Assembly: GCA_940337035.1 (NCBI GenBank)
Contig: OW679202.1
Span: forward strand, 21,591,224-21,655,223
Reading direction: 5' to 3'
Length of the DNA stretch: 64,000 nt
Source: Agriotes lineatus
Taxonomy: Eukaryota > Arthropoda > Insecta > Coleoptera > Elateridae
A program made the translations under genes and the position numbers. The notes under the pieces were generated by a model. It was not told the origin of the DNA and made no database searches. It saw only the letters and a program-made list of their open reading frames with translations. The first letter of the stretch is position 1, and each line of letters starts with the position of its first letter. Positions 22,240-34,110 of this stretch are shown piece by piece.

Positions 22240-23095
22240 AGGATTGTATAAAGCACCACCGATGTGGGTCACCACCGATATCGATTACCATCGACATTCT
22301 GGTAACTATGTTAAACACCACTACATGAAATAGCATCAAATCGGTTTACTTCCCAGTTTATGTTATTTGAGTTTACCTGCCGCTCAAAATAACATCGAGT
22401 AGAGAGAAAGAGAGTACCACCGATAGGAATTACCACTACATGGACTTACTATCGGCTGAAGAAAACTTGTAGAATTTGCAACAAAAGTGAAACACCACCG
22501 ATCGAAAATACCACCTATATGCTTGCTTTATAAGATAACTAGTTGCCTAGCGCTATAAGTTTGCTTGAAGGTCCAGTTCCAACTCGCCGCACACTGACAA
22601 ATGACACCCTTAAAAGCTGCGGCAAGGTTGAAATTCGTAAGAAGCAAAACCCAATACTAACATTAATAATAATAGGAATAATAATAATATCTCTTTATTT
22701 ACATCAATCTTTGAATCTTATATACTTTAACACAAAAATGTATAAATGGGCGAAGTTCAGTTAGGGGAGGAAGCTTCTCCACTGCTCTTACACTTAACCT
22801 ATAACAAACAGTAAAAAATGTTCTACTACAGTATAACAATTTTATCGCAAAATATGAGGCATTTCAAAAACTGGCAAAATTAATTGCTTCATAAAGACAC
22901 TTAGTTGCAGTCAAATTATTAATATCGGAAGAAATGCAAGTTTGTTTCAAGTCGGTGGTAAACCCAGGCGGTGGTAAACCACGTCGGTTGTAATTCGTGT
23001 CAGTAGTAATTTCAGTCAGATCTAAATCCATATCGGTGGTAGTCAGCACTCAGCTATTAAGGGCAAGGGTGGATTTCGGTGGTGGTTTCCAAACT
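22240..23095. mobile_element. Putative DNA transposon with inverted subterminal motif clusters
   Basis: At the left, ACCACCGAT-type motifs occur in one orientation at about 22254, 22271, 22415 and 22494, with near matches (CACCACTAC, ACCACCTAT) at 22317, 22431 and 22510. At the right, the reverse complement ATCGGTGGT-type occurs at about 22951, 22966, 23031 and 23074. Two clusters in opposite orientation about 430 bp apart are what subterminal transposase-binding repeats look like. The middle has no transposase; it includes an (AAT)n-like tract at 22665-22690. Exact ends and target-site duplication were not found. Confidence 0.5.
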
Positions 23096-23109
23096 GTTTC
23101 TTAAGTTCT

Positions 23110-23560
23110 TGTCGCCTATCATTATTACAGTTCTATAGTTTATTCTTCAGGTCTTAAAATCGTATTACATGTTTCACGTTAACTAAAAATGTTGACTAAC
23201 GTGAAAGTCCCTTTATTTTGGTACGCTATTAACTGTAATAGCCACCGCATAAGAGGTTCCGAATTAATTTAATTTGTACACATAAACGTCCGATTGTTCT
23301 CATTCAAGTAATTACACTGGAAGCTAAACATTCAGTAGAATTGCGGTAGGTGCGTTAAAGTGGCCGTCATTATACATTACTTTAGTTTATTGTATATTCT
23401 ATTAAATTACCTGGAACTCGCTAGTGAAACACTGAAGCAAATTCCATCTACAAGGGTCTAGCGAAGAAATATATATTTATTGAGAAAAGCTGTAAATAAA
23501 AGATAGGTATTTTGGATTTATACAGTAAACTAAGGTTGCTAATAGAAACCTAAAAAATCT
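23110..23560. other. Non-coding stretch, nothing recognised
   Basis: AT-rich. TTCACGTTAACTAAAAATG and GACTAACGTGAAAG at about 23170-23207 form a small imperfect inverted repeat. No gene. Confidence 0.5.
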
Positions 23561-23564
23561 ATTC

Positions 23565-23700
23565 CACACTCGAATCTGTCGCCCGGCTCAATACCGGTCC
23601 AGCAAGCTAGAAAAAATATTCACCCTTTCGAACCACGGGCTCCCTCGTTCCAAGCGTAGCACTCTACCACTGAGCTACTAAGGCTTCTCAGTTTTATACT
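23565..23700 (-). mobile_element. tRNA-derived SINE head (minus strand)
   Basis: On the minus strand: GTAGCTCAGTGGTAGAGTG is a perfect tRNA D-arm/A box and GTGGTTCGAAAGGGTG a near-perfect B box about 45 bp later, preceded by an anticodon-arm-like stretch. The 5' acceptor half GCCTTAG has no matching CTAAGGC 3' half; the sequence continues into an unrelated body (AGCTTGCTGGACCGGT). This is a SINE head or tRNA pseudogene, not a functional tRNA. Confidence 0.7.
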
Positions 23701-23704
23701 TTTT

Positions 23705-25420
23705 AAATTGGCGACAGATACAATGTCTTTCATAACTAAAATAACTTGACAATCAATAATTCCATAACATCAACATTTTATTAATGGCGAAATTAATGTA
23801 ATATAGTACACATTCTATCAGGATGTATTACTACGTCGTCAGTCGATTATTATATGTAGACGCTCCTTTTTTTCTGGTATTTCGAATAAATTTAAGCCTT
23901 GAGGGCATCAGGTGTTTTGTATTCGCCTGAGGTGTCCATACCATAACAATTGTTTTTATTCACGTCTGTTCTTAGTTTAATTATTATATTTCATGCATTT
24001 TCTGTTCAGGATATTCAAAAGCTTCTTCAGAAATCCGTTTCGAGTGCTATTAGTTTATATCCCTTTGTTTTGTTCTGTTGGTGCATCTGAAGTTAGTTGC
24101 ACTTTCAGTCATATACTAGACTGCGTAATCTTTCCTTTAAAATTATATGATTCCATAATACTTCTGACCTTCCATAACTGGAGAGCCCTTTCCCTTGTCT
24201 AGGAAATGTTGTAATATATTGCGTTCAGTGGTAGGTTATTATTTGGCAATATTAGTGTTAAGGATTTTATTAATTTTTAAATTTGGCGCCGAGTCTGTCG
24301 GAAGACGCTTGTGGATTGTCCACCCTTTATAAATTTCACCACCAAAAGCGGTTGCAGTCGGTCAGTTCCGATGCAGCTTGCGGTGGGTGTACTTCTTGCC
24401 ACCACGTTTTTTCTTTCATTCTTTAAACATGTGTTTGGGGAAATTAAACTTCCTCGAATGTATGTACGTATATACTGTTAATTGTTACTGTTTAATACAA
24501 TATAGCAGTTAAAATTAGAGTTTATTTTTCGCCCCGGCATCTCCTACTGAAACCTCGTAGAGCAGGTCATGCAGTGAAAACTAAATTCCGAGCCAGCGAA
24601 TAGTTTAACCTTTTTACAAAACAATCAAAACATTATGGTCATTCTAGCCGGATTTTCGTAAAAATTACGGATAATTCAAGTATTTTCTTCCAACGTGCAT
24701 CATGTGGTAAGCAAACTTTTCCATGTATCCATTGTAGCAACAAAGAATTATTTAGTTCCTCAAGTGGGCTTAATTTATATGCTATCAGAAGCAGCAGTTT
24801 CATCACGGATAAACATATTTTCCTGGTATCATTTCTAATGGCATATTTGGAGCAACTGCCTTCCATGTGGCTACGGCTCTAAAATGGATATGCTGTCATT
24901 TTGTAACCAAATTTAATCGTTGCCAATTTCACGTTGATGCCAAAGCGACTCTGCTGCCAACCTTGCACAGGTGAACAGGTTAGTTCCTACACTTTTTTCC
25001 TCTCGGTTTTCATGTAATTCAATGTTGCACATTATCAGGTAAACAGGTTAGTCCCTACACTTTTTTCCTTTCTGTTTTCATGTAATTCAATGTTGCTTCT
25101 TACTTTATAATAATTAATATTAAGTTCAATCGTGAGTAATGACCTAATGACGCTTTCTCAGGCCGACGCAGAAAAGAACTTACTCAAACCAAGGTTCACT
25201 GCTACTCCTGTTGCGTTATAATATTTTGAAACATATATTTCTTGAAGTTCGGTATTGTACATTTTTTTATCTCAGTAGGAATGGCATTATAAACTTTTGA
25301 TATGTTACAGCGAAAAGATCTTTCAAAAAGGGCTGTTTAACCATTTGAGTTGTATTAATTTATGGGATCTCCCTCTCTCTTCGGTGGAAATCCCCGCGTA
25401 GGGGTGTAACGACCTCCATG
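23705..25420. other. Non-coding stretch with a 68-bp tandem duplication
   Basis: No gene recognised. At 24969-25104 a 68-bp unit (AGGTRAACAGGTTAGTYCC, then CTACACTTTTTTCC and TTTTCATGTAATTCAATG) is present twice with few changes. Confidence 0.6.
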
Positions 25421-25422
25421 TT

Positions 25423-26512
25423 TAATTATTATTAGTCAGCTGCGATTTCGATTTCTCGCCATTCCTCTCTATTTTTAGCAATTCAAGAACATTCCGCCAG
25501 GGGTCTTTTCGATAGTTCCTTCACTTGGTCGGTCCATCTACTAGGTGATCTGTCTCTTGGTCTTTTTCCTTCCATTTTCCCTTGAACTATCAGTTTCTCC
25601 AGATTGTCATCATCCCTTCTTGATATGTGTCCATAGTATTTTAGGATGCTTCTGTTAATGATTTTTAATAGTTGGTCGGGGATTTGAGTCGCATCTGCTA
25701 CTGATTGGTTAGTGCGGTGTTCTGTCCATGACACCCTCAGCATTCTTCTACAACCCCACATCTCGAACGCATCTATTCGCTTTCGCATGTGTATTTTTAT
25801 GGTCCAGGTCTCAGCTCCATATGTGACATTTGAGAGCACTAAGGATCTCACTAATCCTATTTTGGTCTCTTGTGTTACGCTTCAATCTTTCCAGATGTTG
25901 CTCAGTTTGCTCATGACGGACCTTCCCATTCTTAGACGCCTCTTGATTTCTGCTTCGCATCTACATGTGTTAGCGATCAAAGATTCTAAATATACGAAAC
26001 TGCCTTCTAATCTGTAAATCAGTCCGTTGTTTGCGACTATGCGGGCTGGGTTTGGTTCTGGTATTCGTTCAACCACCATCGGCTTGGGCTTTGTTAAATT
26101 TAATTGGAGGCCTATTCTAAAGCTTTCTCCCTGAACTTTCCGTAAGATTTCATCCATCTCTTCTTCTGTGCGAGCGATTAGTGTGGTGTCATCCGCATAC
26201 CTTAGATTCGCTATTCTTCTTCCCCATATCTTTATTCCCCCTTTCCAATTTTCTAAGGCTTTTCTCATAATATATTCGCCATACAGATTGAATAGTGATG
26301 GAGAGAGAATGCATCCTTGCCGGACGCCTTTTTGTACTTTTTGTTCTCCAGAGTCCCGACCGTGAATTTTAACATAAGCTTCGCTGTTTTCATACAGATC
26401 TTTTATGAACATTCTTAGATGTTTCGGTACGTCCATTTCTGTTAAGACAGTCCATAGATATTCTCAGTCTACTGAATCAAATGCTTTTTGATAGTCTACG
26501 AAAGACATACGC
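25423..26512 (-). mobile_element. 5'-truncated RTE-like LINE
   Basis: Minus-strand RT and C-terminal domain, ending in an (AAT)n-like tail (AATTATTATTAG on the plus strand at about 25423-25434). The 5' end lies at about 26512, where Jockey-like sequence begins. The RT frame is open for 184 codons, making this one of the better-preserved LINE pieces in the window. Confidence 0.88.
25483..26510 (-). pseudogene. Reverse transcriptase and C-terminal domain of RTE-like LINE
   Basis: From 26510 downwards: FVDYQKAFDSVD (first catalytic Asp block), a TGA stop, then the open frame 25882-26436 with QKGVRQGCILSPSLFNLYGE and NLRYADDTTLIARTEEEMDE. The YADD box is intact at 26188-26199. LQLNLTKPKPMVVER and FVYLESLI are the thumb blocks. 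Frame 25483-25851 carries NVTYGAETWTI, HISRRDDDNLEKLIVQGK and RPRDRSPSRWTDQVKEL, the standard C-terminus. One stop and one frame change separate three otherwise intact pieces. No endonuclease is present because of 5' truncation. Confidence 0.92.
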
Positions 26513-26514
26513 GT

Positions 26515-26760
26515 TTTGACGTTGATTTCTCTAATTTATGGCATATACGGTCGTATTTACGAATATCGAAAACATAACGTAAGCAAAAGTTTTGAAGGCG
26601 TTGAATTTGTTTCAAAGCATCGTAATCAAGGCGTGGACCATACATAACAGAACAACAAGAAAAATGTGGCAAGACCAACGATTCGCACAGCAGATCTTTG
26701 GTTTTAGTTGTTAAATAGTGTCTATGAGGATAAAGAAGTTTTAAACTCATATAAGACTTA
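26515..26760 (-). pseudogene. Jockey/CR1-like LINE fragment (post-RT domain)
   Basis: The frame 26496-26750 reads LYPHRHYLTTKTKDLLCESL, VLPHFSCCSVMYGPRLD and ALKQIQRLQNFCLRYVFDIR, ending HKLEKST. This is the conserved segment after the RT of Jockey/CR1-clade LINEs. Its end is cut where the RTE-like LINE starts (about 26512), so the two are abutting fragments on the same strand. Confidence 0.8.
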
Positions 26761-27465
26761 AGGCTTGGACTAAGTTGAAATTATTGAGTTGTTGTATTGC
26801 AGAATGTCTCTCCCTACAACGAAATTGATAACCAGTTATAAGGGACTGTCTTATTTTCGTAGTTCGTTATTAAAGACATGTCCTACCTCTATTAGAAATT
26901 ATCGTTTTTCGAGGGTTTTTACTGTCATTTTCACTATCATGTGGGTTTGTTGTATGGACGTTATTGCATGTTGGTATTGCGTTTAATTGCCCACTTTATC
27001 CTTTTTTCCATCTTTTGTTTTTGCTTCTTTTCAAGTTGTTTAATACCTTGTAATCAAATTCGATTGGATTAATACTATAGTAATTTGTGCCCATGATTTT
27101 GGTAAAACCCAAATGGTAATATTTAATTCAAATGACGATGCAGAAGTTGTTATTAGTTTCAAAAATTAATTCAGCAACAGTCAGTTCATAAAATTTTTTT
27201 TTATATATACCACTTTAGCAGTATACCTTATACAGATACAGGAAACCATCTAAATGAATCAAATATGCATGTTATTAGCAATATCATTTTGGCTCGAAGG
27301 TAACCAAATATGTCAAAAATTTAAACCACAAAAATTCTCTATCTTCTGCTCCATCGCTCACTACACTCAGGGTGGTTACTTCAGGATTTGTCCCAAATTT
27401 CCAGAGACAACGTTTCAGTTTTATCAGAGACGTGGAAGTACTGCACCCAGTTCCAGACATATTTA
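26760..27465. other. Non-coding stretch, nothing recognised
   Basis: Short open frames only, with no known motif. Confidence 0.5.
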
Positions 27466-27655
27466 AAGAAAAAGAGCAAAGGTTGAGGTGCGCTGGTAAT
27501 GTGTGCTTAGAGAACCAGACAGACGATTTATTACCTGTGTGGGAGAAAATACCCTACTGGAAAAGGGCTCCAAAACGACCGCAGTTACACTAAGGAGACA
27601 ACATCGTAGCTGATTTAGAAGTTATGGGCATAGCGAATGAAAAAACCTAATCACA
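27466..27655 (+). pseudogene. 3' end of an RTE-like LINE
   Basis: KEQRLRCAGNVCLENQTDDL, WEKIPYWKRAPKRPQLH, a stop, then GDNIVADLEVMGI matches the RTE C-terminal pattern R-L-x-W-A-G-H-V...R...G-x-R-x-R-G-R-P...W-x-D-D-I. No RT remains upstream, so only the last 60 or so codons survive. Confidence 0.6.
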
Positions 27656-27689
27656 ATAAATTAAATGGAATGTACAGTATTTTGGGATG

Positions 27690-27965
27690 CCAGTATATAT
27701 CGAACTGTACTTTTAGGTGCGGCCGTCAGGTTGTTTTGATCACGCCCGAGTGTATCTTGTGTTGTGTGTGATCAGGTTACTTTTCCCCATAGACCAACCT
27801 TCCGGGAAGAGTGTCATTAATTGTACGCCAATGGCGAATCGTCACCATGTCCATAGCGATTCAATGGACTGAGGACAAGTTTTGCCTGTCATGGATTCGA
27901 ACAAAGATCTCGCTTATTGCAAGTCGCTCTGCCCACTGCGTCTCTCGGTGATCTTAGGCTTACGA
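27690..27965 (-). mobile_element. tRNA-derived SINE (minus strand)
   Basis: On the minus strand GACGCAGTGGGCAGAGCG is an A-box/D-arm-like segment and TTTGTTCGAATCCATGAC a B box about 40 bp later. The head reads into an unrelated body (GACAGGCAAAACTTGTCC and on). 3' boundary uncertain. Confidence 0.65.
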
Positions 27966-29160
27966 AAAAAATATATTATATTCAAGTTATTTGCTGCTCC
28001 AGTACTCTACTGATGAACTTACTGCGAGATACAAACCAGTTTGATCCGTCTTAACGACTTATTGTTTTGTAAGTTCGATGAGTAGTTGTGCTTTTACCGC
28101 GTAGTTAAAGGGCTGACCGTAATGCACGATAAGTGAGAGTACTATGCAATTAAAAGATATTTAAGAGATAAAATATTTTTTGAGGCCGTTTTATGTGGCT
28201 ACGATAATGATTAAAACGATGATTTGTTTTACTGGCAGATAATTATTGAAAATTAGGATCTACCCTCTCAGTTCGTTACGCTTTACAATTACGCTGCTCT
28301 AGTACGTGCAAGGATTAAATAGCTCTTTTTTGACAAAGGGATTTCAGATTAAGAATATTCCCTATTCACTAAGTATACATTTTTATTTATTGTGCGATGT
28401 AGCAAATATAAAAACAAGTATGACTGGATTTCCCTTCGCGATTACTTATTCCCGAACTTGTCCCCTAAAATTAAAACTGGTCTTAAAAGAACCGGTCGTC
28501 AATGGAAAAAGAAACAACGTCGAAGAGGATCTGCAAGGCAACTGTTGACCTGGCAGCAAGAGCGAGAATTATTGTGTACATATATTTGTAGTTCAAATAT
28601 TTTAACATACATAGCGTAGCGTTATGGTATCTTGTTTAATAAAAACATGAACTAAATTGAAAACTAAAAACTTCGATTTATACATAAGAAATGTTGCTTT
28701 AATCATTCAAAATCGGATTGCTATAAAACAGCATGGTGTTTTAGATATGCCATTGTCATCCTCTTGATTTTTAAAATTAGAACCAGGAAGTGTTACGCTT
28801 TCCTTCTTTTATTTTACAGATGTACCATAAAATGGAGGTTTTCAGAATCCTGGGGAAAAAGAGAACAAAACTTCGGAGTAACTTTTTAAAAAATCGCAGC
28901 CCACATGGTTTTAAGTTTTTTTTCAATTGTTTTGGAGCCAATTTGATGGGGAATTTTAAAATATTATGTTGGCGGGCCTGAATAGTCCAACATAACGTTT
29001 TTTCTGTAGATTACTTGAGCATATTTGTGGCAGTCAAATACGGCTATGTAATAACACCTGAAAACTGCTGTTTCCGTCAACGTAAGTGTATATTTCTTTA
29101 AAACTGAGTGTTTCACTACATTGTACAATTAATTAGCATCGATTGGGTATAAAATTCCTT
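27965..29160. other. Non-coding stretch with unassigned short frames
   Basis: The frame 28392-28619 contains a basic segment (GRQWKKKQRRRGSARQLL) but no recognised family. No other feature seen. Confidence 0.45.
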
Positions 29161-29164
29161 GATT

Positions 29165-29564
29165 TGACAGGAAATCGTTGCGGCATCCCAACAGAGCTAA
29201 TACCAAAGAAGAAATACAAAGGGCTGCAGGCGATGTTCGATTTCATCGGTTGAAGTATAAATAAGCTGGTGCTAAACATGACCTGACTCCATCTGTTATA
29301 CACAGGAATTTAAAAAAGCCCCAAATAGGACCCAAAGGTCGGCCAACTATTTTGATACGACAGGAAACACAAACAATAATTGACCATATTAATAAATGTA
29401 CAGAATGGGGATTTCCTTTTGATTTTTATGATGTTTGAAAACTTGGAAAAAATTATTTAGATCGTCTAAGGCCTAAAATTCCGAAGTTCAAAGACAACAT
29501 GCTAGACAAAGATTTTGGTTATGGATTTCGGCATAACGATCAAATTCCAAGCGTGTTTGTCAAA
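29165..29564 (+). pseudogene. pogo transposase: psq-type and CENPB-type HTH domains
   Basis: Begins with a segment like NTKEEIQRAAGDVRFHRLKY (psq-type helix-turn-helix), a stop, then KKPQIGPKGRPTILIRQET, TIIDHINKCTEWGFPFDFYD, a stop, and DRLRPKIPKFKDNMLDKDFG. The E-W-G-F-P-F-x-x-x-D-V-x-x-x-x-x-x-Y-L-D-R pattern is diagnostic of the CENPB-type domain of pogo/Tigger transposases. It binds the transposon ends. Two in-frame stops kill it. Confidence 0.85.
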
Positions 29565-29745
29565 ATACAAGGTGGGCCACGGGAGCGGGAAGTTTTGAAA
29601 ATGACGTATTTCAGAAAATAACTGTATTTTATTAAAACAAATTATAACAATAACAAGACAAGTGTAGGCCATTTTTATTTCTTAAAAATTGTGCTTTCTA
29701 AATGACCTCCCAATACCCTTAACGTGCAATGAGCTCCTCAAAGTA
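29565..29745 (-). mobile_element. Mariner-like fragment inserted in the pogo element
   Basis: On the minus strand FEELIAR, a stop and GYWEVI (compare the mariner C-terminal pattern R-C-x-x-x-x-G-x-H-x-E) is followed by AT-rich 3' sequence and a GC-rich end, GGGAGCGGGAAG-like on the plus strand near 29580. It lies exactly between the CENPB-type domain and the DDE segment of pogo, so it is probably an insertion. No target duplication confirmed. Confidence 0.45.
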
Positions 29746-30835
29746 TGATACCTCGGTTATGTTCAGTGGAGCTGTTGATGGACAACTATTACTTCCATAT
29801 GTGGCATACACATCAACTCATTTATACAACACACAAACCAAACTGGGACCAAAAGAGGCTAGTTATAATAGAACATAATCTAGATGGTTTAATTTAATAT
29901 GTTTTTCCGTCTGGATAGAAACAGTAGCCGTTCATTCAATGAAGCATGGAGGCGAATCTTATTAAAATTCAAGAAAGGTTAAGAAAGAAAAAACATTGTG
30001 CCAACAGCAAATTGCGTATTGAAACAGCTAATGAATAAAATAAACGTCGGCACAAAATATGATATTTGGATTAAAAAACCGTTTTGTGTCCTATTGACAG
30101 AAATATAGTGCTGGAAAGAATTCCCTCCACTGAAGGAAGAAAGAGTGCCTTATCATATTCAATAGTGGAATTGTTACGAGAAGTGCGTTATGTAAAACCA
30201 GCTGAGCGAAACAGAAAGAACAGGCTTCAACTAAAACCAGGAAAATGTATACGCGCCATCATGGATGGAAATGACTGTTGGTATATAAGCACCTCAAGAA
30301 GAACCAGATTTAGATTTTGCCCGGATTTTGCTATAGATGAGATCAATAATTTAGAAATTTACAATGATATAAGTCTGATGTATTATTATTTGATGAGACT
30401 GACACACTACATATGACCGATTTTTTAACTGATAATGAAGCAGGCTGTGAATCTAGCTGTGAATTGATAGAAGTTTATCCTTCTAGTGACACATGAAGTA
30501 CCTACACTTCGAGGAACTAAAGTATTTGAAAATGTATATCTAGTGTTAGTACCTGAAGCATATGTACAAGTTGGTGATTGATTGCATGTTGAGCTTACAA
30601 CAGAAAAGAAAACAGAATAGTACTTCATAAGCAAAGTTACAGAAATATTAACAGATGAGAAAAAGTACTTAGCATCATTTTCAAGAAACAAAGTAGCAAA
30701 AAACAACTATAGATATTACTATATTTTTCCTAAAGTGCCTGACATTACCTCATTTGAAAGTTCAAATATAGTTTTGAAATTGTTTGAACCTGGGGAATGC
30801 GGGATTAGTTTAATGTTTCAAATACATTGAGTAAG
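29746..30835 (+). pseudogene. pogo transposase: DDE core piece and C-terminal region
   Basis: TSVMFSGAVDGQLLLPYVAY, TSTHLYNTQTKLGPKEASYN, a stop, then SRWFNLICFSVWIETVAVHS (about 29749-29940) is the middle of a pogo DDE domain. The frame 30084-30416 (VLERIPSTEGRKSALSYSIV, ELLREVRY) matches the end of pogo transposases, where a 20-60 residue tail follows. 30430-30835 gives, with stops, TEKKTEYFISKVTEI-like, FSRNKVAKNNYRYYY and VPDITSF segments, a C-terminal module often seen in insect transposon proteins. The final catalytic Asp region is not found. Confidence 0.75.
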
Positions 30836-30839
30836 TTTT

Positions 30840-33140
30840 TTTGTTTAGAAAAAATATTTTTTCTGAAGATATTACTAAAGTTTTATTGTTTATTTAGTTT
30901 AGTTTTTCTTGTTTTCTTTCAAAGTACATATTTTCCTATTTTATGTAGCTGTTCTAAACTTTAATGCACCTTTTGTTTATTTATAATAATGTTTTGTAAT
31001 AAAACGTTCAATTTTTGTATATTCTTATAGTTTACAGTTTAGATATTGCAATAAAAATTATATATCTCCATTTTATTAACTATTTTATTCAATCAGGTGT
31101 GCTTTTTCATAATTTGATATATCCTAAATCTATTTTCTTCAATATTCTTGAATTTTTGCAACTTAACCCTAAATGCGTTATTTTAGAAATAACTAGCAAA
31201 ATAAAATGCAAATTCTGTTTCACCCCATTGGCAGGTAAAAGAGAATAACGCATAAAAAATAATTGAATGTATTTCGAAAAACTGTACAACATTGCAATTA
31301 CGTATGATGAAGATACTAATAGCGAACAGTATTTTAGCGAAAATCTAAACACATAACTGTATATCTGAAAGAAGTTATTGAATTTTTAATTTGAAAACCC
31401 GAAAACTGGATATCCCCCATTTACGATAGCCGTAATTTCAAAACCAGTAGTGTATTCTAGAAGTAACAATTTGGCAACCCACTAAAGTTGAAGCACTTTG
31501 TATGAGCAATCAGGTTGAGTGAACGTGTACAAGTCCCAAATCATGTTTTAAATAGCAAAAATTTTATACAAAAATACACATTAAAAATAGGGTAACGATG
31601 CTATTTTTTTAAGAATATCAAGGTGACAACATTCGCTGAAACTTTGAGAAAAACTCTTTCATTGAACGGAAGGTAAAAATGAATTATATTTTATTCTTAA
31701 CAATAATATGCAAAGTGTTTCGTAATAGGTTACCACATCTAGACAGATTATTTTGTGTCGAAATACTGTACAAATTGTTTTTATGTTAAAATTGAAATAC
31801 CCGAAAACGGTTGAATTTAGAGGTATGAAGTAACATGACAAAGGCAAGGTCATTAAAATGTGCACATTTTGAGTATGCCGTAACATATGGTATTATTAGC
31901 CAGAACCACTATTTTACACTCAAAAGGTAACTTACGATAAACATAACTTTTGATAACGTTTTCTATCATTCCCTTGTTTTCTATTACTTACAGCAGCCGT
32001 CTGAAATTAAGCATTTATCTCTAAAATAGTTACCTTTAGACTCGTACATATTATTTTATATCATAATGATTAGCATTTTGACCCAAAACCTTTAAGCTTA
32101 GAATTTTGACGCAAAACTTTTAAGCTACTCAAATATAGTTTCTATTAAAAAAAAGTTTTTGAGCTATCCTGTATGATCAAAAGTATTTGACTAATGTGGA
32201 TCATCTTTATAGCTAGATATTTTACGTATATAAGCACATTTTATGTAACTCATACTTGTAAAAATATCTTCCACCTCTGAATTTTTGCCGGACCCTGTAT
32301 TACGGCAACGTGTTCAAAACAAATAGAACTATATTTCATTAGCATCAAATAATTAAATAATAAGAAAATTACAATAAATGATTTCAACACTTGCATTTAT
32401 TTTTAACAGAAAATAATAACGGACTTCAAGGTAAACAACTTTCTCTTACGTGTTTTATATTTAACTGCTTGTGCTCTTAAATCTACTTACATGCATTTGT
32501 AACAATCATAAACACCTTTTGTTGGACTGGAGCAAATCACTGATAATTTAGTAATTCCGCATTTATTGTTACGATACACTACACGAAGCAAATGTTTAGT
32601 ACATTAGTCACTGTAGCACTAAGCACAAACACCACAGACTAGGAGGTTATTTATATGCTGGTAGTAACAAATACGGTATTAACTATGTCCGAGGGCCTTT
32701 TTCTGTAATGCCACATAAGAGTACGTGCGATGTAAATTTAAATCAACGGGATTTCAGGAGATTTCCAGATTCTAGCATGACCGCAAGTGCAGTTCTCTTT
32801 AGGTTTATTGATCGGAAGCCGTTTACAGAGAACAGAATCGAGTCGTGCAAATTTGGAATGCTAAATAAAGTTTTATTGTTACTGACGCCAAAATTTAAAT
32901 AAAGCTTCTTCAAAGTCAAAACTGCGACCTCTACATATGCACTCTTTTGATTTTTACCTTTTTAAAGTAGCTCAAGTATATAAAAAAAACTTTAAATAAT
33001 TTGGAATTTCCTTGATTGTTTTCATAAAAATATTTTTAAATTTGTAATTTGCAGTTTTCATTTCGATAACTGTTTAGGTTCCAGCGTTACTTTACAGTTT
33101 TATCTGCACAAATATTGGAGATTGGAGAACCAAAAGTAGA
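30840..33140. other. Non-coding stretch, nothing recognised
   Basis: Long AT-rich stretch. Short frames at 31015-31352 and 32708-32902 show no domain. AACCTTTAAGCTTAGAATTTTGAC and a near copy are adjacent at about 32089-32135 as a small local duplication. Confidence 0.5.
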
Positions 33141-33142
33141 AA

Positions 33143-33260
33143 GTAATTTATTTATTTATTTATTTATTTACTTATTTACTTATTTATTAAAAAACAAACA
33201 GGCGTAGGCCCAATTACATTTTACATAGTTATTCCTAATTCGTGGAATTCTAAAGCTTAC
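33143..33260 (-). repeat. (TTTA)n tract and possible LINE 3' end
   Basis: TTTATTTATTTATTTATTTA with interruptions at 33146-33188. On the minus strand, the sequence before it (TGGGCCTACGCCTGTTTGTT) followed by (TAAA)n looks like a LINE 3' UTR with tail. No ORF remains. A short (GTAACG/A)n tract lies at 33457-33481. Confidence 0.4.
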
Positions 33261-34110
33261 TCCAGCAACCTATTTCAAGGAAACAAGTTAATTTTAGTTG
33301 AGAATATACGGGAACCGCAAAAGCACTGAAATTTGGACAACCGTTATGGTCATACAGAAATTAATTCCTTGGGTATAGCGATTGGTGCTTTGATAAAATT
33401 AATTAAAAAAATTTCAAGTTTAGTCTCCACCATGCAATGCAAAACATGGCTTAAAACAGTAACGGTAACAGTAACAGTAACGACTGAATTTAAAAACAGC
33501 AAAAATCATTTATTTAATACGATCTTTTAACAAGTATGTGACAATTCTTTATTCTTCGATATGACGCCAATGTACTATATATTGTCTTGATTTCAAGCAA
33601 TTCCAAAAGCATTATTTTTCTAAAAGGAAATTGAACAACTTTTTAAAATTAAATGTCGACTGACTATCCATGATTTTTACTGTACAAAATGTCAAAATAC
33701 TTTTAACGTAACGCTTCTATTTCGAATATTTTATCGCGTTCGATGGGACTGGACAAACAAAATAGTGTCGACAATTAATAGGGGGGGCTTGTTAGGTTAC
33801 CAAAGCCGGTTAATAAAAAGGGATATAGTGAAAGGGTTTTCCTTAAAATTCGGCATAAGAGAAGCCCATTAGATTTCTCTTTTCGATTTTCAAGGCACTA
33901 GAGTAGCACGTGCCACAGTCGTTTTCGTGAAAACACGCCACCAAAGCAAAAACATCGTAATACGAAATTCTTGTGAATAAAATTTAGTTTAGCATAAACG
34001 AATCATTTTTTGATTTTGTTTACGGTTAAGTCGAGAAGTTGAAGTTATGATTCGCCGTTTGACCGTTAGGGAGCTAAACTTTTAAAAATTGAACTCCATA
34101 TATTTCGTGA
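33260..34110. other. Non-coding stretch, nothing recognised
   Basis: No domain or repeat recognised apart from a G7 run at 33781. Confidence 0.5.

Larger units (their letters stand above)
29165..30835 (+). mobile_element. pogo/Tigger-like DNA transposon remnant
   Basis: Plus-strand pieces of a pogo-type transposase appear in the right order: N-terminal helix-turn-helix, CENPB-type DNA-binding domain, part of the DDE core, and the C-terminal region. A mariner-like fragment in reverse orientation interrupts it at about 29565-29745, and part of the DDE core is missing after about 29930. Terminal repeats and TA duplication were not identified. Confidence 0.8.

Noticed and set aside
23565..23700. 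A functional tRNA gene
   Set aside because: A and B boxes are good, but the acceptor stem cannot close and the sequence continues into SINE body.
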